A stretch of 64,000 bases of DNA from Tilletiaria anomala UBC 951 (Eukaryota > Basidiomycota > Exobasidiomycetes > Georgefischeriales > Tilletiariaceae): assembly GCF_000711695.1 (NCBI RefSeq), contig NW_013546954.1, positions 1 to 64,000 of the forward strand, read 5' to 3'. Numbering within the stretch: position 1 is the first letter of the stretch; each line of letters begins with the position of its first letter. Below the pieces are notes generated by a model. The model ran no database searches. It saw nothing but the letters and a program-made list of their open reading frames with translations, and had not been told where the DNA came from. This document shows positions 34,275-46,154 of the stretch, one piece after another. Both the position numbers and the translations under genes were made by a program.

Positions 34275-35773
34275 TCATTGCGTGCCCCTGTAGAACTTGG
34301 TCGGCACGAACGGCATGCGTGCAACTTGCGCAGGTCTCAGCGACTTCCGCACTTCTACCTGAACCTTGGTATCCTTCTTATGGTGTCCATTCTTGATCAA
34401 GCCCATGGCAATGTTCTTGCCCAATGTCGGCGATGGGATGCCTGACGTGATGCGTCCTGGTGACGGGATATTGATTCGATTGCATTGAGCTTCAGGTCAA
34501 ATGAAGCACCAGCGATGCTGCCGACTGGGCTGATGTGGTTTCTGCACTCACCGATGACTTCTGCCCCAGCCTCGTCGTAGATCTGCGCCCCCTCCCTCGC
34601 TGGGGGCCCTTCGACCACGAATCCAACCCTGCGTCTTTGCGGGCCGTCCTTGAGCTCCCTGAGCACTCTTTCCGCGCCCAAGAAATCTGCCTTCTCTCGC
34701 CTGTCCTTGCTGACGACCCAAGCCAGCGCTCCCTCGATTGGGCTGACGCTTTCATCGAGGTCGTGCCCGTAAAGGCACATGCCAGCTTCGAGGCGGAGCG
34801 AATCGCGCGCAGCCAGGCCCGCCAGCTCGACGGCTGGATCCGCGGCGAGGGCTTCCGTGACAGCGACTGTCGTTGAGGGCGAAGGGATGGAAATCTCAAA
34901 GCCGTCCTCGCCCGTGTAGCCTCCACGGGCAATGTGGCATCCTTCGATACCGGCCACGGTCGCGAAAGCAGAGCGGCCGAATGTGAGGGTGCTCAGATCG
35001 ACACCGGAGACGTGCTTCTTGAGCGTCAGAGCTGCTTGTGGGCCTTGCAAGGCAATCAGGCCGTGGTCGCTGAGCACCTCGTGCTTGACCTCCGGCTTGC
35101 CGGCTGCCTTCCACTTTTCGAGCTGCTTGCGGAACCAAGCAAGGTCCTCCTGTCTGCGACCCGCATTCGTCACCACGTAGAATTTTCCATCTTTCTGCTT
35201 GGTGATGACCGTGTCATCGAGGATACCACCCTGCTCGTTCAGAAGCACGCTCAGTGTGCTGCCAAATTCGGGCAGGCCGCTCTGGAGCGAGCTAGGCGTC
35301 AGGAGCTCGAGAAAGGCGCCGGCACCTGGCCCAGAGAAGTGGTGCTGCACCATATGGCCAACATCGAAGAGTCCTGCGGCACTACGAACGTGCTTGTGGG
35401 ACGCGAGCGGCGTAGCAGAGGAATAGGAAAGCGGCATCGAGTAGCCGCCGAACGCGACCATGTTGCCGCCGTTAGCGACGTGAAAGTCGTGCAACGCCGT
35501 GCGGTCTAGCTTCGATGCGTTGTCGCGCGCTGCGGCCGTGGACGCGAACGTCCGCTTGCAAGTCGACCGCGGCCCATTCTGCGGGTGGCAGATAACTGCG
35601 ACGGGCCGGATGTTGGCAGAGTGCAATGACCGCGAAGCTGGCTGACGTGCAGCACGCAATGCGACGGCACGGCCTGAGAATATTTCCGAAGTGGCCGGAG
35701 CGAAGATTGCGGCAGCGGCGCCGCTCGGACGAGCCGCCTTTCGAAGGACGCTCAACACCTGTGGGCTCGACAT
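34275..35773 (-). CDS. GCV1: glycine cleavage system T protein (aminomethyltransferase)
   Basis: Two exons, 35773-34552 and 34456-34275 (95-nt intron GTGAGT...ACCAG, phase 1), give 467 residues. In mitochondria the T protein takes the aminomethyl group from lipoylated H protein and passes the one-carbon unit to tetrahydrofolate, releasing ammonia. The first about 85 residues are Arg/Ala/Ser-rich and nearly free of acids, a mitochondrial presequence. The mature domain shows MVAFGGYSMPLSYSS, LFDVGHMVQHHFSGPGA, GLIALQGPQAA, ARGGYTGEDGFEISIP, RDSLRLEAGMCLYGHDLDE and PIEGALAWVV. Exon 2 restores the C-terminus SGIPSPTLGKNIAMGLI to VPTKFYRGTQ, which would be lost by reading through. All expected folate-binding blocks are present. 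Confidence 0.94.
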
Positions 35774-36837
35774 TTCAGTGGTACAACCTCCTCGCAGACA
35801 AATTCCTCGCTCCTGCGTTTCACTCGAGCCGAGTGCTTCTTCGGCCTGCTCTATTTCGTGTTGGAGCTGAGGCTACATTCAATTTAGCACTATCAATAGA
35901 GAGTCACTCTCTCCATTCTTCGGCGGTTCACAGCGGAGCGGCAATGCGGCAACCAGCGGCTAGGGAGAGCCTGAGAGGCACTGAGGGAGAGGCAGGGAAG
36001 AGCAGATAAGGCATAGATACTTCCTCAACTAAAGATCCACACGACGCTGTCAACGAGAGAATCAAATCGATCACACCACAATCCTTCCAAGTGTCGGGAA
36101 GCTCATTCATACGCCGCGTTCGACGAGACAACACGTCATACACCATGTCCCTCTCCGCCCCTGAGGGATCTTATTCCCGGTAGCGTACGGCAGAAGAGAA
36201 TTCTTTCTCCGAAGCTTCAAAAGAATTGGGAAAGTCCTGTACTGTTGCAGGAAGGCTAGCAAGTGGGAACGGGATTGGCAGCATCAGTGGGGGGATACCG
36301 GATGAAGAAGAGCTAGCGATGCGCCTGACACCTGGCATCTGACATTTGACACCTAACACGTCCATGCCACCTTCTGCATGTAAGTTGCGCCAAACCAGCA
36401 TATGAATTGCTTTAAATAGACTTCAGAGGCCATAACCGATACCTTGCGTACACCCGCAAGGGGTCGCATTAAGCGATTCCTATGCACGATGGCAAGATAC
36501 GATGCTGCCACTCCAGGACAGCATGTACGTTGAGATTGATCACATGCCAAGCGCGGATCATAGCAGGCACATTGAGTCGCACGATAACACGGGTTCGCCA
36601 GCTTTTCGAAAACGTATTCTAATAAAAGCCCAATGATGTATTTCTGAAGCATGAAACGGGCCTGCAGGCACAAGACATAGGGTATGGCGGGTGGCAATCG
36701 GACCCCGCTGAGCAGGCAGTATACGTTTCAAGGTTGCTGCTTAAAAGAAATCCAAGATGATACTAGGAACTCGAATGCTGCGAGTAGGAAACACATCCCT
36801 TTCGCCCACCCCAACCTGGTCTCCTTGGAACTCGCGT
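35774..36837. other. intergenic: GCV1 promoter and MFS gene 3' flank
   Basis: About 1.06 kb, no supported gene. The part next to GCV1 is its promoter and leader; 36360-36830 is AT-richer and probably 3' UTR of the leftward MFS gene. Confidence 0.4.
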
Positions 36838-39102
36838 TTACAAAGCAGTCTTGCCCTGCGACTCGATTTGCAGCGTGACCATGAGCAGGCCAGCAAGGAC
36901 GAAGAGTGCAGCCGACACGTAGACCGGCACATTGGGGTTGTTCGCGGAGCCGTATATCTGCGTGCACGTAGAAGTGCCATGTGAGATCCGAGTCAGGCCA
37001 TAGACTACACCAATCAACTGGAGTCACTCACCGCAATGATCGGCGCCATGAGACCGCAGATTCGGTTGAACGATGCAGCGATGCCGTCGCCAGTGCCACG
37101 ATGCGGAGCAGGGAAAACTCTGTTGTGAAAATGACACATTGGAACGGGGCGTCAGTGTGGCACACAACCGCCGCAGTAGTTCCGAGGGCAACTCACTCTG
37201 GTGTGTAGCCGTACAGGACTCCATACATAATCTGTAGAAGGATGTGCAGGATGCATTCCATCAGCCGTTTGGACATAAGGAGGACGCATATCCTTTGGTG
37301 CTTGCTCTCACGTTCTGCGTGAGAGCCGTTACGCAGTTGAACGCGAGGTTTTGCGCCTGCAGGTTGCGAAGTAATCACAAAGGATGATCAGATGGACGAA
37401 CTTGATTTCTCTCGACTCCAGCCAGTGGCAGGGAGGAGATGCAGCTACTCACGCTTGTACGGGCTGCAGTGAAAGCGAAGAGGAAGACACCAGTGAGGAC
37501 CGTGCCGAGGGACATGGCACCACGGCGTCCGGAGCGCGGCAGCTCGACGAGCCAAGCAGCGATGATAGATCCGGGTACGCCGCAGACGGAGATGATGGCG
37601 TAGTTCTTGTACGTCTCGTTAGTGGTAGGGGCAGGCGCGTCGCCGACGGCGCGGCTGAGGTAGATGGGCAGGAAAGCATTGTAGAGCGGGTAGGCGAGGC
37701 CGATCATTCCCTTTGTTCAGTGTAGACAAGCGCAGAACCTATGTGAGTGAAGTGCAAGCACGCACATGGGCACGCGGAAGACCATAGAGGGCGCAATGAA
37801 ATGGATGTGGACTCACCCAGAGGAGAATGATGATGGACGTGTTGTAAGCGAGCTTGCAGCCAGAAAAGAGAGGGCGGACGTGCGACAGCTCGGGCGTGAA
37901 CATCTTCATCGAGACGCCTCGGAGCATGGTCTTGAGCACGCTCTCATCCTTTTCCTCAGCCAGGTCGGCCTCCTCGACCTTCTCTCCGGCGGCGGTTTTG
38001 AGGATGTCGACGCTGATATCCTCGTCGGTGAGCGTGACGCCGTTGCGTGCAGCGACGTCTTTGAGCACTTTTACCGCGGCGGAGTCGCGGCCCTTGGCAA
38101 TGAGATACTTGGGCGACTCGGGCAGGTTGAAGACAAAGAAGCGGAGGATGAAGCAGACGAGCGTGAGGCCGCCAAACGTGAAGAATGCGTAGCGCCAGCC
38201 CATGTTATCGGCCTTGAGGCAGGCCCGTGCGATGATGCCCTGGCTGGCAAGGGTTTCGATCCTGGACGGCACATTCGTCGCATCTTCGGCGCAGGAGAAG
38301 TTCGCGATGAGCACCCAGGCGAGGAGACTGGCGATCAGTTGGCCGAGTGACCAGTAGACCGACAGCAGCGTCAGCAGGTACTGGTTTGCGCCGGGGATGA
38401 ACTCGAGGAAGAGCATTCCGTCGACGGGCAGGTTACCACCGAGCCCAATCCCGAGCGCGGCAAGGATGCCGCCGAGGCCCACAAAGCTAGGAGCAGCGCC
38501 GCCGACGACGCCAAAAACTCCGGCAAGGAAGAGCGTGACATTGAATGAGGGGCGGCGACCGATGACGTCAGCGAGGACGCCCCATAACGAGGCGCCGATG
38601 ATGAGGCCAATGTATAGGGAGAGCGTCATGAACTGCGGGTGCTCGATGCCAAACTCGTTCTGGATCTGCGGAAGGATGATGGCGACAGCCTGCAGCCACA
38701 AGTTGTCCAACAGCCAGCCGAGGCCGCTGAGGCAGAACAGCGCCCACTGGAAGCGGCCCATGCCGATCTGCAACAGAGAGCGCGCACTAGTCAACATCCC
38801 CTCGCACGCAGATGAGGACGACTACACGACGACGAAGACCGACGACGACGACGACTGCACACATTTTCGTTCATGACGCGATTGACGAGGTAGACCTTGC
38901 GAGAGTAGACTGAGTCGGTCGCATTGGCCTCAGGCCTGTCGTCAGCACTGGGGATGCCCTCGGCGAACGAGTGGCCAGAAGGGTGCTTCTCAACATCCTT
39001 GTGGTTGTCCGAGCCTGCGTTGGCCGAGTGCTTCTCGGACGAGCTGTGCACTTTGGCCTCTCGCGCGATGGCGGTGGCCTCGGGGGCCTTGGTGACGCTC
39101 AT
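36838..39102 (-). CDS. major facilitator superfamily transporter (SV2/sugar-acid type)
   Basis: Seven exons, 39102-38863, 38767-37817, 37710-37453, 37356-37312, 37231-37197, 37119-37032 and 36957-36838 (introns 95, 106, 96, 80, 77 and 74 nt), give 578 residues. The N-terminal 80 residues are hydrophilic. The MFS signature GVLADVIGRRPSFNVTLFLA follows helix 2. A long central loop (about 290-370) includes NLPESPKYLIAKGRDSAAVK, the PESPRWL-type motif of the sugar-porter and SV2-like groups. The second half has LPRSGRRGAMSLGT and YGVLYGYTPEVFPAPHRGTG, also SV2/sugar-porter style. Exons of 45 and 35 nt were placed by phase and by this YGYTPEVFP motif. Substrate unknown: organic acid, sugar or aromatic acid are all possible. 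Intron 1 holds a GAC-repeat tract. The start was set at the first ATG in the frame. Confidence 0.88.
38841..38855. repeat. short (GAC)5 repeat inside MFS intron 1
   Basis: Five GAC units sit near the 5' end of the first intron of the MFS gene; related GAC/ACG units extend left to about 38825. Confidence 0.7.
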
Positions 39103-41675
39103 GATTGGGGGTGTCACGCTACGCGGAGTATACACAGTGTATTAGGAGCTCGCGGTTGCAAATTGCTGTGCAGGCGTGAATGGCAGCAGCAGAGGCTACG
39201 ATGAGGATGCTTGGGGGACGGACGAGAGAGACCCGGCTGTCGAACGAGGCCCTTTCAACAGATGCGACGGATGAGCGTTGATGTGGATATAAAGCAGCAT
39301 TGGTCATCGCAGTGGACTAGTGGGGGCTCCGAGCATTCCTATTTATTCAAATACGTGTACGTACTGGTGCCCAAAGGCGAAATGCCGTGGGCTGCATCCT
39401 CTCCTCTCTCTGCTATGCGAACTCGATGGGCCGATGAATCAGGGTTCAACTGGGGGTCACGGCTGGTCAGCCAGTCATCGACGTCGACCGTGGTCATCTG
39501 AAGACACTGCATTTGCAGAGCAGACACACAGTCCCCATATCGACTATGTCAGCACGGACTGGAGCGGGCCTCGCTGCAATTTGCTCACAGAAGTGCAAAA
39601 ACTAGCGTCGTTTTTCGAATTTCGTCATGTATTCATTTTCAGACACTTGGCAAGGCGGCCAGCAAAGTGCAGCAGCCAGCCCTGGACTCGGGAGTCTGGA
39701 ACTCCTGGCGACCAGACGCCCATGAGCGCTCTCGGTTTCACACATGGTTAACTTGGAAATTGCGCCCCGCTCTCCACCAAATTATGTATGTACACGTTGT
39801 ACATATTTTAAGCATAGGCTCGGGATATTCAGGGCAGAACAGCTGTCTGGGCAAGGCACGACAAAATCGTTCTCCGCATGTCGCAAGAGGCTGAAGACGA
39901 GCCACGCACTCTCTCAAGAGAGGGCACGGGCATATGCAGATCGGCACCCAGAGGAGTGAGATCTACTTATTTGAGGGAGTCACTGAGAAGCATCAGACCA
40001 CTGTCCGTGCGTGCACCTTGAATTGTTTGTTCTTGGCTCCATGCCCACACATGCTGCTGGGGACTACGGACCTAAGGGTCGTTCAGGCTTTGAAGTTCCA
40101 CTCACTTTTTTGTGCCCCTTTCCGCCCGATGTCAGCAGCACTCAGCCGGTCTTCAACAAACCTGCGGGCCGGGGAGCAATCATGATCAAGCAGCGCGCAA
40201 TGATCGCTAGTCAACCACTGGAGTCGGCTCTCGCTGGAGGGCAACGCTGCTGCGCCGCTGGGAAGTGTTGTAAACGCAGCTATGTAAAACCTATTGCTTT
40301 TGCAACTAGCTGGCTTCCAGTTCCAGAAGTGAGAGGAACAACTCTGATGTCCTGGTCTCTCCACTGTGACTCGCGCCGAGTCTCTCGCCAGCCGTCATCA
40401 AGGGGGGAAGGGAGGCGGACGCGCTTGCTATCTTTGCAATATTCCATCATGCCTTTCTGGATCTTGTCTGCACGTCATTCGCTTTAACGACATTCGATTC
40501 TGAGGCCGGCCGGCGCCGGTATGGACACCACCCGAAAGAGCAGGAATAGCATGATATCCGTATACGGCATGGTGCGATGGACCAGGATATCGAGAGACAC
40601 CTGTTGCGATGCAAGAGATACTTTTGCAGTCAACTGCTGTGGACATGCAGTCACGCGCGGCGTGTGTGTGTCAGTTGTTCAAGACATGTGCAGAAGCGCT
40701 TCACAAATGGATTGTAGGACAAACGCGCCTTGAACTTCGCCTGCTGCGAAAGTGCAGACTCTTGTCTAAACGTGCCAAAGCCTTTGGTATGGTAGAGAAG
40801 ATGGCTCAAACCTCACAATGCAAGATTCACCGTGGTGAAGGACAAAGGCGCACATAAGCTATTGCTTTGAGTCTCTTCGAGACGGGCGCTAGCCGATGGA
40901 TCGTGTCCGCTGTGACATCCGACTGGCTGAAGGCGGCATCGTGTCTCATCTCGCTGCCTCTCTTAGTGCCAAAAGCTCGTTTGTCAATGGCCCCGTCATC
41001 GCTGTAGGTGCTCACGGTGAAGACAGCAATTCTTCCGGACGTGAGCCTGCCTGTTTGAATGCTCAGCTCATTAGTATTGAAAGGGCTTTTGCAATGATGG
41101 TGCCAATGAGGGCTTTCCTGAGAGCTCAAAGGCGCTTCGATGTCTTCCGCGGTGATGCCCACCGACTAATGCGGCAAAAGGAGAAGCAAGCGGGCAAGGC
41201 CTGTGCACGACTGGACAAGGGCGTGAATGGTACCGCTAACTTGACGACCGGCCAACTATACGAGAGTAGCCAGCCGAGCAGAATGTCGAAAGCCACAAGT
41301 TTGGTCGATGCGAACTATCCACAGTTGAGATGCATAATGGGCTTGCACGGCGAACCATCCCGTGTCGAGCTCAAGAGATGGTCGTCCGCTGTTGTCGGAG
41401 GATGTTTGAAGCGCAACCAACGATACGCGTCAAACCACAAGTATGGCAGGGAAGAGTCACAGCTGTCTGAGATGGGATACAAGTGGATATCTGCATATAT
41501 AGAAAGGCGAATCGACAATTAGGAGCGTGAAAGGCGGGCAGGTCAGGCTCAGCACGACGCATGGCCTGCTCTATCACGGTCCATGCTGGTCTCAGCATTG
41601 GACAGCGAGTCCACCGTGACCGACAGCTCAACAAGTACTGGAATAGCACAATCATCGACACCTATCCAGACTGCG
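39103..41675. other. 2.6-kb stretch without a firm gene
   Basis: This stretch separates two leftward genes. The only long frame is 40896-41522 (+, 208 codons from an ATG), which lacks a recognisable full domain. A short block in it (near 40940-41010, SHLAASLSAKSSFVNGPVIA) resembles the C-terminal strand of short-chain dehydrogenases. The remainder shows no splice-supported coding. I cannot tell whether it is regulatory, decayed or carries a non-coding RNA. Confidence 0.4.
40896..41522 (+). CDS. uncharacterised 208-codon open frame
   Basis: ATG 40896 to the stop at 41522. The composition is basic and Ser-rich with no membrane segment. Residues 15-45 faintly recall the ASFVNG.V..VDGG end of short-chain dehydrogenases, but the Gly-Gly pair is GAHG here. 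Nothing upstream completes a Rossmann fold in one frame. It may be chance or a relic, and I do not assign a function. Confidence 0.2.
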   Translation: MDRVRCDIRLAEGGIVSHLAASLSAKSSFVNGPVIAVGAHGEDSNSSGREPACLNAQLISIERAFAMMVPMRAFLRAQRRFDVFRGDAHRLMRQKEKQAGKACARLDKGVNGTANLTTGQLYESSQPSRMSKATSLVDANYPQLRCIMGLHGEPSRVELKRWSSAVVGGCLKRNQRYASNHKYGREESQLSEMGYKWISAYIERRIDN

Positions 41676-43344
41676 TCAGGCCCACTTCTGAATTACAACA
41701 GCATTCAGAAGACCCGCGTCCTTGAGCGTGGCAGACTCGTCTTCGATCGGCTTGGGTGGGAAGCTCGTCTGAAGAACGTAAGGGCGGGTCTCCATACCGG
41801 CGTTGGCACTATGCACGAAAAGGAACGAAGCATATTGGGCAAATAAAGCAATCAGCACTCACTCCCTGCCTCCAAACAGGGTGTAATACTCACGCGTTAA
41901 TATAGCTCCGCACATCGCGGATTGTGTGCTCATGGTTGAAGCGCCCCACTATGCGCGATCCGTCAGCCAGACGCAATTGCAGTTGCGTTGTTGGCTTGGA
42001 ACTGTCCACTTCACATTGCACCTGTGACGCTGGTGGAGCGGTGGACCCGATGGGCGCGCCTGCAGGGGAACGAGAAGGTCCAGCGGTTGCAACACTTGGC
42101 ACGGGGCTGCTGAGTCTGTTTCCGGTACCCGAGAAGGCCTTCATGGCAGGTGGCGGTGGCGGCGTGTACTTTTGATCCGTTTTCTTCTCCACCCGAAGTT
42201 CGACCTCTTGATTGGGTTTGACGTCGAGCAAGGATAAAGGCGCTCGCTGTGCTTGCAGAGCAGCAAGGATACGCTGATTCTCGGGATCGTCATAGTTGTA
42301 AAGATGCGATTCGCCGATCGTGAATCCATCTTGCCAAAAGGTGACATGTCTAACAGCAGGCGGCAAATTCGATCCATCTTCTACCCCCTCTTCGCCTTCC
42401 TCGACAGCCCCGGTTCCGCCATACGCACCAGACACTCCAAGTCGCGACCGGTCGCTTCCATTTCTCACTGCAAGCGTGGGTGCAGAATCGCCGTCGTCAC
42501 CAATGGTGCGACCGCGACCACCAAAGGCGTGGATGTTGCCACTTGCCTGCCCTCTCGCAGGTCCTCGGCCACCCGCGGCGGGTGGAGGGGGTCCTGCCTC
42601 CGCTGCTTGCCGTAGGATGTTGTTCACTATATCCATGCCGCCATCCTCGCTTTGCGCCTGTGAAGCTGCCATTGCCTGCAGAAGCCTCCGCCTGCGCTCG
42701 GCTTCGGGGTCTTGTACACTCAACCCGCTGCGCTCGCCTCCAGCGAAGAGGTTTGGAGGGCTATCATCGTCCTCGTCGTCTTCCGGTTGGTGGATCCTGC
42801 CAATCCCGCCTCTGAACCCCCCACCTCCACCGCGTGCACGTGTACCGCCCTCCTCGTCTCTCATGCTGCTGAGAGTTGCAATGCCTCCTAAACGTCCAGT
42901 GGGTCGACTGCTGGCGCTGCTACTGGCGCGTCCAGAGGTGGTGGCCGCGTCGGCCTGGCCCCAAGACGCAGAAATAGGTTCAGCCGGAGCCCCTGACAGA
43001 GTTCTAGGTCCGGTGTATCCCACAGGAGCTGTGAAAATGAATGAGAACCCTCAGCAAACATCACATTTGACGAATCGACTGCGCCGAAGCCAATGTGCAC
43101 CTGCCTCAACTTCCACTTCTGCGTTTGCTCCAGAGTCAGTACCTTCTGCCCCTCCTGACTCATAGAAGGTAGAAAGAGCAGCATCTATATCTCCATTGGC
43201 CGCCTCCACAAAGAATCTGGCAAGGGCATGCGCGAGTGAGCTTTCATATCATGTTTGTATCTGCAGCGCCACAGTCCGCACTCACTTGGAGCGATCCGCG
43301 CTCACGCCAGCGACGGACGCGAACTGCGCAATCTTCTCGTCCAT
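41676..43344 (-). CDS. SHP1: Cdc48/p97 adaptor Shp1 (p47, UBX-domain protein)
   Basis: Four exons, 43344-43286, 43216-43143, 43028-41894 and 41808-41676 (introns 69, 114 and 85 nt), give 466 residues. An N-terminal UBA-like domain (MDEKIAQFASVAGVSADRSK, FFVEAANGDIDAALSTFYES) binds ubiquitin. The middle holds the family motif NLFAGGERSGLSVQ. The SEP domain (about 267-335) starts at FWQDGFTIGESHLYNYDDPE. The UBX domain (about 378-466) runs from LQLRLADGSRIVGRFN to the C-terminus and binds Cdc48, with the last exon giving RPYVLQTSFPPKP. Shp1/p47 steers Cdc48 to protein phosphatase 1 complex assembly, membrane fusion and autophagy. Gly-rich and Ser/Pro-rich linkers separate the domains. Confidence 0.95.
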
Positions 43345-44044
43345 CTTCGGCGACTAATAACAACCACGTGTCTGTTTTCTTGCCTTCAGGCGGGTTTCTC
43401 ACGCAGTAACGCCGTAGGCAGACCACAAAAAGTCCATCGCTATGGAGTCGGTGAGGATGACGTGTATATGAACTACGAAAGATGCACGACTTGATCCTCT
43501 CATGTTTCATACAAACACATCGAAGGTGTCTGTGCGCAAAACACTACCGCATGTGGGCGATGTTCCGCTCTTTCGATGTCCCCCACCTTGAAGCAGCCAC
43601 ACTTCGTCTCAAGGGCCCACCTGCTGATATTGATACACCACCCACGAAAGGCATGAGATGGACCTCGCAGCGCCACAAGCTCATCTACAGCACCACGTTC
43701 CAAGCTCATTGACATACGCCAGCACAGACTACGGGGCTAAGCCGCGATCACAAACATAAACTGCGCACCCACTCTCCGAAACCGTGGCCTCGATGCCTTC
43801 TTTCCTTATCATCGGGAAGTATGCGCTGAAATATGCGCATATGATCTAGTAAGTAAAAGAGAAATAGCTTGATGAATTTGCAAGAAAGACTTGTTTTGAT
43901 TGCAACGCAAAATGGGACATCTATAGAAGCAGAGCTTAACGACAGAGGTTTCACCCTGTAGCCGGACGCGCAGAGATACGCAGGGAGCCCATTGATTGCG
44001 AACTACTGCAGAGACGGGTAACTGCGAGGCTAAAGTGAGGTTAC
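43345..44044. other. intergenic between SHP1 and the ADP/ATP carrier
   Basis: About 0.7 kb, no gene seen. It holds the SHP1 promoter on the left and the carrier 3' UTR on the right. The short frames at 43482-43715 have no domain. Confidence 0.45.
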
Positions 44045-45149
44045 TTAGCCCGAACCACCCTTGTAGACCTTGCCGAACATGAGCTCCTGGAGCTTGTCGT
44101 ATCCAGAACTGTGAGCGGGGATTTAAATGCGGAGTGTTAGGTCCTGTTATTAACGACAAAGGGAGCAGAACAGCGAAAAATACTCACAGCACACCAGCGC
44201 CGGCAACACCACGGAGAATGTTGGCACCAGCACCCTTGAAGAGCGACTTGATGCCCTCCTTGGCGACAATCTGGCGACCAGCGTCGAACATGCCCTTGTA
44301 GTGAGGACCCGAGCCACCGGAGGTCATCATCATGCGACGACGGATGGTGTCGAGCGGGTAAGAAGCAACACCAGCACCAGTAGTAACACCCCAGCCGAGC
44401 AGGAATGATGCAAGGAAGCTGCCATCAAGAGCACCAGTGAGAACGACAGGCTTGAGCGAGTCGTACATGCCGAAGTAGAGACCACGGTAGACAACGATAC
44501 CGACGACGGAAGGGAGGAAACCACGGTAGAGACCAGCAATACCATCCGAAGCGAGGGTCTTGCGGTAGACGTCAACGAGACCGTTGAACTGACGATCTCC
44601 ACCGCCCTTGGCAGCAGACTTGGCGTCGTTAGCGAGACGAGTACGGGCGTAGTCAAGCGAGTAGACGAACAGAAGCGAAGAGGCACCGGCGGCACCACCC
44701 GAGGCCAGGTTGGCCGAGAGCTGCTTCCAGTATGGGTCGGTCTTCGGAACCTTGAAGAGCGCCTTGAAGTAGTCCTTGAAGGCGAAGTTCAGGGCCTGAG
44801 TAGGGAAGTAACTGTGAAAAGATGAGAGGAATGAAGCATGTCAGAAGCGAGGTTCGCGGGCCAAGGATAAAAGGGCAACGTACCGAATGACGTTGGCAGT
44901 GTTACCACGCCACAAGGAGGCAAGACCCTCCTGGTTGTAGGTCCTGACGAAGCACTCGCTGATGCCCTTGTAAGGAGTGGCGAGACGGCCCTGCTTGATC
45001 ATCTCATCCTGGTTCTGGATGAGCAGCTTGACACGCTCGATCGGGGCGGCAGCGGTCTTCGAGACGGCGGCGGAGACACCGCCCATCATGAAGTCCGCGA
45101 AGAAGGACGACACATCGCGCTTCTTCTGGGAGTCGGCAACGCTACCCAT
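44045..45149 (-). CDS. AAC1: mitochondrial ADP/ATP carrier
   Basis: Three coding exons, 45149-44884, 44811-44188 and 44108-44045 (introns 72 and 79 nt), give 317 residues. The carrier exchanges cytosolic ADP for matrix ATP across the inner membrane. Three repeats carry the carrier motifs [35 protein letters not shown] and [17 protein letters not shown]. The RRRMMM nucleotide-carrier signature lies at about 245-250. Codon choice is strongly biased to C- and G-ending favourites, as expected for a highly expressed gene. A well-formed donor (45361) and acceptor (45164) upstream of the ATG suggest a 5'-UTR intron. The gene is head to head with the acyl-CoA-binding protein gene. Confidence 0.96.
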
Positions 45150-45163
45150 TTTGGAGGATGAGA

Positions 45164-45361
45164 CTGTGTAACAAAAATAATTGGCACTGTCAGCAAGATA
45201 TCCAAGTGATCGTCACTTGCGGGCCCGACACAGAGAGGCGCAAAGGGCGGCGTGGAAGTTCGCTGACAACGCGAGACCGATCGTCTGCGTGCGTGACTCC
45301 CACGCCAGCCATCACTGCACTTCTGCGGTTGTACCCAACTCAGACATGTGTGCCCACTCAC
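45164..45361 (-). other. predicted 5'-UTR intron of the ADP/ATP carrier gene
   Basis: On the minus strand AAAG/GTGAGTGGGC (donor at 45361) and TTTTTGTTACACAG/TCTCAT (acceptor ending at 45164) frame a 198-nt intron 14 nt upstream of the start codon. Leader introns often raise expression of such genes. This is inferred from splice signals only. Confidence 0.5.
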
Positions 45362-46154
45362 CTTTACTGCTACAAGGAGTGGTGGTGGTAATACAGGGAA
45401 CTACCCTTTGGTCGTGATGGATGGTGGTCGGAGGGCAATAAGAGTTGAAGTTCTTCATGAGGGGAAGAAGGAAGGAAAAAGTTTGGAGAGAGGAGAGCAA
45501 ACCGCGCGCCGGCTGCTGAGGATGCTGGCGGTGTTCCACTCACACAGACCAGGTGCGGGAGCAGCGAGAAAACAGGTTCACAGCTTCCAAATCACTCCAA
45601 CCTGGCCTGCTGGCTCCGCTCACGCCTGCTAACCGACGAGAGGAGACGGCCAGCAAAACGCCAGCCGGCCGTTTCCGAAGCGAAACGCGCAAGTGCGGAA
45701 CCGTCAGTTCAACCACGCGACGCAACAGTTCGGCGTGCAAAGAACTAAAGACTTGAGAGTCCGCCCAAGTCCTGTTTTCAAATGTGAAAACTCACCAAGC
45801 GCGCCCGGGCCAATCAGTTTCCTACTGTCGGCTGGTTGCGGGCCTGATCGCAGGCGTGTTGCGTCTGCTTCCGCTATTATCAGAGAACGCAGCAGTCAGC
45901 AGTGCACCACTCTTTCGCAATGCTCTGGCCCAAGTCCCAACGCCGCCCAGTTGCTAGTAACCCATACTCAATTCACAAAGTCGGAGGGACGATGCACGAC
46001 GGCACCCCCAACCTTCGTGGGGTTAGCATCTCTTTCATGTCAACATCACCCTGTCTTTACAAAAGAGTGCATCTTTCACCTTATTCTACCCTTTATCCTC
46101 ACACGCAGCACCCCCCGACATTCTAGTCCTAGATCCAACCAAGTCGCATCGACA
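45362..46154. other. divergent promoter region, ADP/ATP carrier and acyl-CoA-binding protein
   Basis: Shared upstream DNA of two likely highly expressed genes. The region next to 46155 is C/T-rich, as in leaders of strongly expressed fungal genes. No coding frame is supported. Confidence 0.45.

Noticed and set aside
40011-40487. 158-codon plus-strand frame
   Set aside because: No conserved block, no biased codon use and no neighbouring exons; most likely chance.
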